Of a stretch of DNA of 64,000 bases, positions 1-11,100 are shown in pieces. Position numbers and translations under genes: made by a program. Position 1 is the stretch's first letter. Each line of letters begins with the position of its first letter. Origin of the DNA: Larimichthys crocea (Eukaryota > Chordata > Actinopteri > Sciaenidae). The notes beneath the pieces were generated by a model that had not been told where the DNA came from, made no database searches, and saw only the letters and a program-made list of their open reading frames with translations. The DNA lies in the NCBI RefSeq assembly GCF_000972845.2, contig NC_040032.1:13772002-13836001 (forward strand), given 5' to 3'.

Positions 1-663
1 AGAAGCTCCAACATTCTAACATTTGCAGGTATGACCTTCCTGCTGACAGCAGGCATGTTAGAAGCTTTATGCAAAAGCTCAAATACCGACAGGTTTCATT
101 AATAACAGGCTAATATTAATGTATATAAAAAGTATTATTTATCAGCTGCAGGGAATCGTATAAAGAGACTGCACATGTATTTGTCTTTTTAAAAATAATT
201 TTAGCACAACAAAACCTGCATTTTCCATCCCAAGCTATCAGTCTGCACCTCTATCAGCTGTCATCGAGGCACAAGCTGATGCTCTAATCAAACTGAGCAT
301 CGATCATAGAGCCTGACACACTTTTGTACTGTTCATTAAAAAAACAATGTCTCACATCGAAACTGGTGTTTCATCCTCGTCAGTTTCTGTGCAAAACGAT
401 CCTCCACCTTATTAAAATCCAGACCAGATCAATAAATGCAAATAGATAGATGCACTCTGAGCTAACAGGCAGGTTTCCTACTCTGGAATATTAAACATTT
501 TCAATGCGTCACGTGATTTTCTGCATGTCTCATGTTGATTTTCCCATAAGAGCTCAGATATCCTGGTTTGATTTACTTCCTGCGTGCAAATCAGAAATCA
601 ATCGGCTGCATCCTCTGTGCAGAACCAGACCTTTAACTGTCTTTGTGTTCATGTATGTTTCAG
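1..663 (+). other. camkk1: camkk1 intron, upstream part
   Basis: This stretch precedes the first recognisable camkk1 exon and ends in a normal acceptor (TTTCAG at 658-663). I see no exon, repeat family or RNA gene in it. The short open frame over 504-704 runs across the acceptor and is not a gene. A TCACGTGA palindrome lies at 509-516, but nothing else suggests a regulatory site. Confidence 0.6.
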
Positions 664-3362
664 ATCTTGGTAAGAGCCATGCTGAGGAAGCGCTCCTTCA
701 GTAATCCCTTTGAGTGTCCGAGCAGGAGAGAGGAGAGGTCCATGTCTGCACCTGGCAGCCTGCTCATGTAAGCACACCGAGTCCAGCTGCCTGACTGTGA
801 TCATCCATGTCTGATACTTTATCTCATGTGTAAAGACAAATAAAACTACACCCAGGCCCATTTTAAATCAGAGACTGCTTGAGATTCTGACATCCTGTAG
901 ATCAGTACTTCACACCTTTCTCCTATGTCAGGTTAACTAACATACATTCCAGCAGCAGCAGCTGTCGCTGCTTTGGGTTGCCATAGCACCATAATTCATT
1001 CTTTCATTGTATGCAGCGGAGCTTACAGCTTTTATAAGTGTTTCTTTGTGTGTTGCTTTCAGCTTTCAAGGCTAGAAGAGAGAATGATACAAATATACCT
1101 CAGGCTGACCTTGGATTTTCTCTTACATGGATTGAAAGCATCACAGGGGAAATGGTCCATCGTCTTATCCCATTGTGCAATTTCAACATAAACAGCCAAA
1201 GGCAAACCGGAGCATCTATAGCTGTGTTGTTGTTGTGTTCCCGCTGTACTGTGGGTCCCCTTGGGACACTAATCTGTTGTGCGTCCTGCAGACTTTGTCA
1301 TGAAGATAGACCACTGCAGCGCTGACTGCAGAGGAGACTCTAATCTCCTATTGCGAGGGTTTTATTAGATGATTTCTAGGCCGAGGTTTCCCCTGTTACA
1401 CTCAAGGTAGTCTCAGAGCTGCTATGCAAGGTGAAGGTGTTTCCAGAGGATGTTCAGGGAGTCTAAAACAACACTGCCCCCTGCTGGTTAATGAAAGAAA
1501 ACAAGGCTTTGTCCAACTAAAGCTCACAGTAGCATGAAACCCTGAACTGAGGTGTTCAGTCTGTCCATTAGATCATGTTTTTTCTAGTTCTTTAGATTAA
1601 AGTAATCATGAATAATGTTGGTTAATGGATGGATTATAAAAAGTAAGAGAGAAACAACAACCTTACCATCTGTTTGCACACATATGGGCCCATCAACAAC
1701 AACATGGGCAGCTTTCGAGAGCCTCCAGAGACTACCTTTAAAATCCAGCTGCTGCTAAAGCTTTAAACATTTCTCTGAACGGCAGGCGGAGAACATGAAA
1801 GTTTAGTGTATTATTTAATGAGCAAAAACACTGTAATTTCCCCCAAAATAAAGTGAAAGAGAAAACAACGAATGACACACCGGGTGGGGCAAGTAGTATT
1901 TCTTTTAGCACTGTGAGAAACACTGTTGTTAGATGGACGACGGTGCCAGACGTCCTGGCTATGATCTCATCTTTGTACTTATTAAAAGTTAACATCCGAT
2001 TAATTCAGATAATTCAGTATTCCCTTTAGCAGTTAAAGGTGTACTCTGGTGATTTACACTAGATTTTAAAAAGGAATGGATAAAATCAGAATAGAAGCCA
2101 AGATATCCTGACTTTACTCTCTAGTCTAGGACAAGATTCAAAAACACTGGATCCTGCATTTCCCATAAGGCAACATGAGTTACGTCTTTAGTTTCCTCGA
2201 CTCGTAATTTACACGTTACCTCAACCAGGGTTATCTTCTCAGACTTGATTAAACTCACTTGGAGCCACAGAAGACATAAGACAGGCCTCACCCTTAGACT
2301 GTTGTGGAGCTCTGCCCATTGCCATCTTGGCACCCATGCCTTTGCCGGCTCAAGTGGCCACACTATTAATTATGCATAACTTTAAGCCTTAATATAATGT
2401 GAATGGGTGAGTTCTATAAAAATTCACAATCAGTCCAGTTGAATGGGGGAATTAGCTATAGAGACCAAAACTGTTTTTTGTACCAGGCTGTAAACATGTT
2501 TATTTCTGCTGTGAAGTTGGACATTTGAACATGGGGACTTTTGGAGACTCACTTCTGTAGCCAGCCTCAAGTGGACGTTTGAGGAACTGCAGCTTTTGGC
2601 ACTTCTTACTGAGTAGTACTCGACATGATGAGAGAATTTAACTTGATTTGTGAAAATTGGTGGCGTGCCCCTTTAAGAGATGTGTTGTTTTTTGTATTGC
2701 TTATTTTGCCCAGGCAAAATCCCCAAATCTTTAATTCATATTGTTCTAAAATACAAAAACAGGCACATTTATCACATTTTCTTAACAAATGGACTCTTCC
2801 GCCGGTGACTTACTCCACCACTGATCATGTCTGTGACCCCCCTGAGGTGACGTTTGCCCTCCCACCTGTGACTTTTCCATCTTTTCTCCCACTTTGCTGC
2901 AGGGACTCGTGGCCTTTCCGGCCTTCTTTAAAACTTCACCCCTCGCTCAGGTAACACATTGTGCAGTACAGTCCGCCACGCTGTCTGTCCAACATCAAAC
3001 CAACCGCTGCGCCCATCATCATCTTAGACTCCTTAACTCTCGCTTATCCCCATTATGGGAAGTGATGGAGCAGTCCTTCTGTCCCCCATCTCCCTGCCAC
3101 TGTCATTTAATGCTGTGCTGCATTGATTGAGTCTTTTTTGTGCATTCATCGTGTTGAAAAAAGATAAAGCACATGCTTAACAGTATAATCATTTAGGTCT
3201 CTGTCCTCACTGTGATTGTCCAGGTTGAAATCATAGAAAAAAACTGCTCATACTGACTTCTCTTACTCTCTTTTAAATTCTTCTTTCAGAAAGAGCAGCA
3301 CAGGAGACGGACCCAGAGAGGGAGAGCTGGAGGACCTGCATGAAGACGAGCCCTCCTCTTGA
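664..3362 (+). CDS. camkk1: Calcium/calmodulin-dependent protein kinase kinase 1, C-terminal exons (partial)
   Basis: CaMKK1 is the cytosolic/nuclear Ser/Thr kinase that phosphorylates the activation loops of CaMKI, CaMKIV and Akt. Only the end of the gene is in the window; the kinase and autoinhibitory domains lie to the left. Coding exons are 664-767 and 3290-3362 (TGA at 3360-3362), with an optional exon at 2903-2950 described separately. Exon 664-767 encodes ILVRAMLRKRSF followed by SNPFE and REERSMSAPG, the family's conserved post-kinase tail. It ends in phase 2 at GT 768. The last exon completes an Ile codon and gives IKSSTGDGPREGELEDLHED..., an acidic tail that parallels the mammalian CaMKK1 C-terminus, which ends in EDEAAS. 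CaMKK2 tails are longer and different, so CaMKK1 is preferred. Confidence 0.88.
2033..2676. mobile_element. TTAA-flanked MITE-like element in camkk1 intron
   Basis: A 644-bp segment bounded by TTAA at both ends. The left end reads TTAAAGGTGTACTCTGGTG and the right end, reverse-complemented, reads TTAAAGGGGCACGCCACC, an imperfect terminal inverted repeat. The interior resembles a non-coding interspersed sequence common in fish genomes and has no credible ORF. The same ends occur in the 98-bp element at 10291-10388, which supports a non-autonomous DNA transposon family. The assignment of superfamily is open; TTAA targets are used by piggyBac-type elements among others. Confidence 0.6.
2903..2950 (+). 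other. camkk1: Candidate in-frame cassette exon of camkk1
   Basis: A 48-nt segment has a pyrimidine-rich acceptor (CTTTGCTGCAG ending at 2902) and a good donor (CTCAG|GTAACA). Both flanking phases are 2, so including it adds exactly 16 residues (core SWPFRPSLKLHPSL) without shifting the downstream frame to the TGA at 3360. Skipping it gives the tail most like mammalian CaMKK1. No coding conservation is known to me for the insert, so it may be a minor isoform or fortuitous. Confidence 0.45.
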
Positions 3363-6300
3363 GCCTCAATGACGTCCCACGTCAACAGAGCTTCATCCCC
3401 TTCACGTCCCTTTGCTTGAATCACTGTGTGCTCACCCCTTTCGTCCACACGTTCCCTTTGTATCAACACTGAAGAAACTCGAGGTTTCAAATCTGATATA
3501 TCGGCTTGCGTTAACATTCAGACTTGTATGCACAGACTCGCTTTCGTTTTCCTTCTCCAGTCTTGGGCACTTTGATCTACAATGTTGCTTGTCTTAAGTA
3601 CTTTTAACCACATACCGTACGGTTGGGACTGGCATCAGTGAACCAGTAAGAAGATAAACTTCGCTGAATTTCCGGATCATTAACAGTTGAAATTACCGTG
3701 GTGGTTTGTTGTCAGCTGGCGTTACACTGCAATGTGGGAAAAAAACTGTCAAACTCTGATTTTTTTTTTTTAACCCGCCTGCATGATGAATAGTTAGGCC
3801 TCATCATCAGACTGTATAGCCACCTGTTACAGTCATTGCCAGCCTGACGAAGAGAAACTCCTCTTCAATAATCGTTACCGGACTTCAGCATGTAAATGAC
3901 ACCACATTGTCTGTTCAGTGAACTACAGGGCTTTTTCTTTATGATATGATATTTATGATTTTAATATTGTACATAGATATCTTGACGTGTCGTCAGTGTT
4001 ATCGTCCCACGGCCTTTTTCCTGTATATGTGCCATCAGTAGGTCGAAGTCTTTCCTGTGCTGCCTTCAGGGTGGTCGCACAGAGAAGACAGCGACTCTGC
4101 TGCACTTCAACACATTTGTTCCAAGCGACTTTTGCCATTGTGTGATGTGTAATTATGTTTGTGTTAGGCGTCATTTCACGCTTCTTCTACCACTGTTATG
4201 TCGTTTTGACTTCCCGTTCTCTAACATTGTCTCTTTCCTTTCGATATGATGAAGTGTGAACAGACTGAAAAAAAGATATATATATATATATATCTTATAT
4301 CAAATTCTTGAATGCAGAGCTAATTTAAAGGCATAAATAATCTCATTGTGTAAATTGAATCTACTTTAAGTTATCCATGCTAAGGGACTGTACACAAATT
4401 ATTAGGGCTCAGAAAAGTTTGAGGGTTGTGCTGAGAGGAGAGTAGTAGTAGTAGTAGTAAGTTATATTTTAGTATTTCTTTCCGGGATTATTTAAAAAAA
4501 GGAGAATCGGATAGTCACAAATTAATTGTTATGGTGTGCACATTGGGTCATAAAGGTGTGCTTTTTTCATATGCAAAGACAAGGGCTGTTTCAGGGATTT
4601 ATTTTTCCACATGCCGCTAAATTTTATCCCTACCAAAACTAACTTTCTTATGCATCGTAACAGAAAAATTCATTTCATTATTTGAATTTTTCATTACGCT
4701 AAAAGTGCACATCTGTTATTCTATCTATTTTATAAATATATGCATGTATAAATAAAATACAAATTAGATTACATTTCAGCTGGGATTATATCACATGAAA
4801 CTCAATATTTTGGGATATTCAGGGAATTGTTTTTTTTTTTAGGTTTGGGTCCAAATAAAATTGTAAATAAACACTAGGAAGGGTTGTGCAATTGTAAGAG
4901 CTGAAATGTGACATTTCACCCCGCCTCAGTGAGTTTTATTCAGTCCCTCTGGGTAGGCTGGCACCCTAATCTTGTGAGATCACAAAAGTTGGGATCATGG
5001 ATGACTGGAAAAGTTATTTATTTTGTGATTTGGGGCCTTTGTTGCCTTTCAAGGCAGTTGGATAACTTAGAAAAAAAAAGCCACATGTGTGGGTTGTTTT
5101 GTCTCCATTGATTCAAATCAATGAGAACATTTCTGCCTCCACAGCAGCTCTGCCTCAGATGGATGTTTATATAACTCCATATATAACTCCTTGTTTTGTC
5201 CTCTCAGGCCTGGTGCGTTGCTCCGTGCTAGAAAGCATTTTTGGCTGGCAGAGTGCTCTGATCACTTGAACCGCAGTGAAAAAGGAGCATTTCAATGTCA
5301 CGACTAGGCCCAGGCTGCCAACAACAACACTTCCCCATCCACTTCAATTGGCGTCCCCAGCGTGGCTGATTAAAATCGGAGGATGCTTTGCATTCCCTCC
5401 GTTAATCTTGCCCTCGGTATCCTTCGGTGAAGGATGCTGAACTGAAGCTCTGAGAACGGAGAGGGATTTTAGTTCTTTCCTGCTTCATGCGTAAAAATCA
5501 TGGTTAAAATATTATCATGAAAATATCTTTTTATGTTATTGCTCAGTAAATGTCGTAGAAGATACATGAATATCTTAATGTCTAACAGTTTGAAATGTGA
5601 AATGAGCGGCTGTGGTCGTGTGTTTCTTCAGTTTTTGTTCCTTCTCTCTGCTGAGGTTAACCTTCAATGAAGGGCTGTTTGAACCAAAAAGTATGAAACG
5701 CTATGTTAATATTTTATTTGCTAAAGAAACAGTTAAACACTTTTTTTTTTAACTAATTTGTTGCCAGCTTTACACGTGTGTGTTTGTACATTTGTCAGAG
5801 GTGCAATATCGATGTCGTCTTTCTCACTGGTGCGTTGTTGGCTCATTCCCCGCTCATCCTAATGTCTGTCTGAGTTGTCCTTGTTGAAAAGCCTAAATTT
5901 ATTGTGATTGTATGTAACACTACTGGTTCCTGCCAGCCATTTAAGGTTGTACAGTTTAAGATCAAGGAGAAAAACAGTGTCTCACCTGTAAAAGACCATA
6001 TTTACTGTGTACCCGTATGTCCTCAGTCTCCTGTGCTCTTTGAAGCATTGCTCTTTGATATCGATCTGCATGTAAACAGTTTTACAAATGAAACCTAAAA
6101 TGTTCCCATTTTCTACTAACTCTAACTTACTCTCTTGTCTGTGTCAGAATGCTGTAACGGCTGCAGTAACAGGATTTCAAGTAGTTGTTTTTCTTGTGCA
6201 TATTCATGTAATAACTGAAGAATTGTGATTGTTGTACAACTGGGGAAATGGACTCTGCAATTGGATTTCACTGCAGAGATGCTGCATGATGTTAAAACAC

Positions 6301-7565
6301 TGTAGATCCCATTACACGAGCGGTGCTCGGAGCACGGGAGCGGCTTGAAATAGCAGCTTTGGTGTTCGAGATCTTCTCTAGAGACACGGTGATGGATGAT
6401 CACTAGCTGCCCTTGAAGATGAAACATTTAACCCTCCAATTATAGGACAGTCTCTTCATGCAGGCCAGCCAGCACTTTCTCAACAGTAAATAGCTTTTTT
6501 TTAATAGCAGTTATTGCCTCTGCAGAGGTTATGTTTTCTGTTGCTCTGTTAGTCTGAAGCATATGCACAGCTTCAGGACAGAAAATAAGACGTCAGGCTC
6601 AAGAAGAACTGCCTTTGGTGCAGATTATATTACCATGTGGCCACTTAGAAAGCCCTTGACAGTGTGTTTTCATGTTATAATTCCTAAACTGATTTCTGTT
6701 TTCTGATTTCTTAGTTTTTCAAGTTGTGGCAATCAATTAATATCACTTTATTTTAGACATAATCACTCCTGAAATTGTTGCCAATCTTCCCTAAATTTGG
6801 CACATTCAAAACTTTATAACTCTTAAATGCAACGAGCAATTACAACTCATTTTAAATCCTGTCTGTGCATCAGTTCTGATTGAGTCTTTAATACATTTTA
6901 ATTTAATTTTCCCTTACACTGGTACTACAGCACATGATGCATTTAAATGGCCATAACCTGGTAGTCACTGTTGCAGTTCTGCACAATTCAGACTTAATAT
7001 ATTCTCCAAAAGTCAGCACATTATTTTGATGCAGATATGGATCCTGATAAATATTAAATACTGTTTTAAAAATATCCGATTCATCGGGTCGGCGTTGGCA
7101 GAGGTTAGCCGAGTGTTACTGTGATGAAACACAGGAGGAAAATCAATAGGTGCACAGGATGTGAGCGCTTTTTGAGGACCTTTTATTTATTTATTTCATT
7201 TTTTTGATAGATTTCAGGTCATAATTATTTCCAAAGAGAAGGACTGTGGGAGAGTGAGTTTGTAAATAATATGAAGTCAGGGCCGATTGGATCGATGCTG
7301 TGTTTCTCCTGTGACTCTCCTGATGTGTGTCTTGAAGGCGCCTGCTGTCTCTGTGTTTCTGGATGTCCGTCTCGTGTCGTCTCGTGCATTTCTCTGAATG
7401 TACTCACTCGCCTGTCGCTCACACAACAACAGAAGCATGGCACATCCCTATGGAATGCAGTTCTTACGATGTAAATATGTACCAATATATATAAAGAAGC
7501 TATTTTTTGCATGCTTTTTGTACACCTAGACATAATCAAAGACAATAAAAAAGAAAAAAACTGAG
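3363..7565 (+). other. camkk1: Probable camkk1 3'UTR
   Basis: After the TGA there is no further gene on either strand up to the p2rx1 3' end. An AATAAA at 7544-7549, followed by an A-rich stretch, is the likely distal poly(A) signal. Earlier AATAAA hexamers at 4751-4756 and 4854-4859 could serve shorter isoforms. The stretch holds an (AT)n hairpin-prone run near 4276-4293 and an (AGT)n run near 4442-4460. The short ORFs here have no family features. The distal end is an inference from the signal and from the convergent neighbour. Confidence 0.5.
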
Positions 7566-7622
7566 TCCTTTTGATATTTTTTGCATGTATACAGAACATA
7601 CAGTAATTATTACTGTACATCT

Positions 7623-8112
7623 TTTATTGAATTCAATTTAAATCACAAGTTTCACACAGGATGAATCACTCAGTGGCACATCCACAATTTATGTGTGTAT
7701 ATCTTGCTTTGACAAAACAGTGACGGAGGTAACGGATGATTTGTATACACACACACAGGAGCACTTGGAGTGCCAGAAAAAAAGTTCCTTCACCTGAATG
7801 AGCATGGAAACAGTGGCAAGGAGGTGGCAGCTACACCCAAAGTGTGGACAAAAGCAAACCAAGCTACACCCAAAAAATAAAAACACACAGCTGAGTTATG
7901 CCGTGGTTGTATGTACAACAGTAAGAGTCAGAGTCTGCTGGGGTGGCTTCCAGAGAGGGAAGATGATGCTGATGATAATAGAGGATGTGGAGCATTGTCA
8001 TTTGTGTCCTCCCCAGCCTCAAGTCAATTCAGTAGGTGTGTGTGTTTGTGGTTTTGCAGGGTTCCAGTGCAGCACACCTTTAAAAGCAGTACCTCGTAAG
8101 TTTTCTCCCAGG
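7623..8112 (-). other. p2rx1: p2rx1 3'UTR and poly(A) signal
   Basis: Following the p2rx1 stop at 8115-8113 (- strand), the first canonical AATAAA on the - strand is at 7628-7623. This places the p2rx1 3' end about 75 bp from the camkk1 distal signal on the other strand. The several short ORFs on both strands here look like chance ones. Confidence 0.5.
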
Positions 8113-11100
8113 TCACTTCTACACAGGAATAACAGAAAAAATATAAAACATTAGCCATCACAGAAATGAGCAAATATGTATTGCTCTTATAAATATATGA
8201 ATGTCTTACTTTAGATTCTCCAGTCTCTGTGCTACCTGCCTCTGAATCAGGCTCCTGTAGTGAGTCAAATGCAAAGGACACGAGTCATTTAGACCCCTCG
8301 GGTAAAGACAAAAAGGAGTCTCCACATCATCACATAGATGGAAAAACATTTAAAAACATCTCCTCTATTGTCTAGACTTCTACATGGACTCACGTTGGAC
8401 TGGTCAGTGCCTCTGACTTGGCTTGTGCTTGCTTCGAGGGTGTAATAGGCGCATGTGTCTAAACCGAGCGACTCGCTGTCATGCTGCAAATACAAAATGT
8501 TCTGCCCGTTTCAGTTAAACTGTCTGGGAGGGATGGGATGGAAAAGATTTCATCTTCTATCACATAAAAGGATCTACTGTGCTCAGCATGCAGTAGATGG
8601 TCATGCACTGTGAATGTGATGGACATAAACACAGCTTTAATCTGGGATGGGTGTGTGCTAGGGAGTGGGATGATTAGGTTAGGTTAGGTTAGGTTAGGTT
8701 AGTTCTGTGTCTGTCTGGACTGCTATTGACTGTTAAATGCTTCTCTGCTGCCACCCTGTGTCCAAAGTTATATTACATTAAAACATAGCATTTTCCACTT
8801 TATGCATCATAGATCTTACCTGTGTATGTGAATCTGTGTGTTTGAATTTCATGTTCTTGTAAAATTCTCTTTTTGGTAGCAAATAGAGCAACACCAGGTC
8901 ACATACCACAGTTGCCTGATAAATAAAAAATCATAAATATATGAGTTAGTATACAAATTATTCCACAGATAATAAATTATTACTGATATATAAGGCAGGT
9001 GACAACATACCACTCCGAAAATGCCCACTCCAGAGCCTATAGCTGTCAGTGTTGGGATGATATCAAATTTTCTAGCCTGTGAAAGACAAAGAACCAGGGA
9101 TATAAAGTTTCCTTGGTCTATTTCTCAAGTCAGAAATTCCTATAAATAAAATTATATTACTTACCAGTGACTGCACAATGATATCAAACCTGATCCCGAA
9201 CACTTTGAGGAGGGTTCTTTTCTCAGTGCCATTCTCAATATAATGCTTTGCATACCTGCAAACAGCCATGGGAATTGTTACAATGTGTATTGTAAATGAC
9301 ATTTGTCAAAGCGTGTGGTAAATATTTACATTTCCCACAGCTGGAGCTGATCCCAGACATTGGGCGAGAGGTGGAGTACACCCTGTGCAAGTTGCAAGTT
9401 CATCACAGGGCACACAAAGACAAACAGCCAACACAACACAAGATATGAAGTATCCGGAGAGAACTCATGCTGACACTGAGAGAACATGCAAACGCTGCTT
9501 AGAATGGCCCAAGCCGGAGTTCGAACCAGGATATAAGAGTGGTATCGTGTTTCCTAAAATCTCAAACTATTGCTAGTGACATCTAGATTGCAACCGTCTC
9601 CCCCTTGTCCTGGAACCAGTGTTTAGTTTGTCCTGTCTGGGCTACTGTAGAAACATGGCAGTCCTGTTTACCTGAATGAATGAAGTGTCTCTAAACTTTT
9701 GGCTGGTTCTGTATATTTACACACCTGAAATTGTATCCCACTGAAGCTTTGACTTTGTCTTTCTCGTCGGGGTGTCCGTATAGGCCGTGGAAGTTGTACT
9801 TTGGCTTACAGTGTTTTACAGCCACATCAAAGTTACACGTCCAGTCGACTACAATGCCAATAGCCCCTCCCTGTCAGGACACAAGCACATAATACATGAT
9901 ACAAATCTCCGTGATAACAAGAGAGACAAAAGAAACAAAGCACCAAAAGACAATACATGCAAAATCTGCGTGCACATGAAAAACATTCCCAGCGTTGAGT
10001 GAAGATTTAAAGCAGCCGATTACCTCTTTGGCTATGTTTTCAATGCTGAAACCAGACTGTTGAACTATATCTCCCAGTCTGAATATGGGACACAGTGGAG
10101 CATCCTTCGGATGATAAAGGCATCTCCTGATGTAAGAAGAGTCAATACCCTCCACCAGGTTACTCCTGTTCGTTGTAAAACACAGAGTTACTCTGATGAT
10201 ACTGCATTTAAGACAGACAAGGCGTGACATTCAACTTGTTTGCTTTTACCAGCATTGTGATTTTAAACAGTATCTGATGACTAACTCAATTTAAAGGAGT
10301 ACTCCAGCGATTTAGAGTTGCACTTTCACTTTAGCCGTGGTGACTAAAACTGAGCTATTTCTGTAAATTCAGTGGAGTGCCCCTTTAAGAAGCAATTTTA
10401 TTTATCATTTGTAGCATCCGCTGAGCTAAATTTAACTTAATACCAATGAATCATCATCACCTTGTGACACCAAATAAGGGAAAAGTTACAGAATTCTTGA
10501 TGAACAGTGTGTAGTTCTCTGCAGATATCAACAGTGGGGGACTAGATGGAAATAAACACAGAGAGAGAGAGTATGAGCAGAAGCACATCACAAATTATAT
10601 TTTCATACAAAGCCAATAATCACATGCACTGCAGTTCAGTATCAGTTTACAGTATGAATAATTCAGCGTTTCCACATACTCAGGTATGTTGTGATCATTC
10701 TCAACGGGACACCAAGCCAGCACCTCACAAGTCTTGGTGGAGTCAACGCAAACTCCCGTCATTTCTCCTTGAAACAGAAACACATCTCATCATTAGACAC
10801 TTTGTTTTTTTTTTAACGTCAGCAAGCAAAAGTACAACATGTGATTCAAGCAGCAGCAGAAAAAAAAAAAAAAAAAAGGATGTGAGCTTTAATCATTTTA
10901 TCTTGAATTGGCATCAGCGAGCAAAGATATAAAAGCAATGCAGAGCAGGCGCTGAAATAGCTGTTTTTATCTGGCTCTGATCCTAACATAGACTTTCTTC
11001 CACATGTGATTGGTTTCGTTGGTATCAGTCTTTGTCATCGTGTGCTGGATGAGTTCATAGACAGTTTTCCAGCAGGCGTTTGTCGATCTGTGACCTTTCC

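Noticed and set aside
8674..8702. (TTAGG)n as an interstitial telomere relic
   Set aside because: Vertebrate telomeres are TTAGGG; this is a short pentanucleotide microsatellite in an intron.
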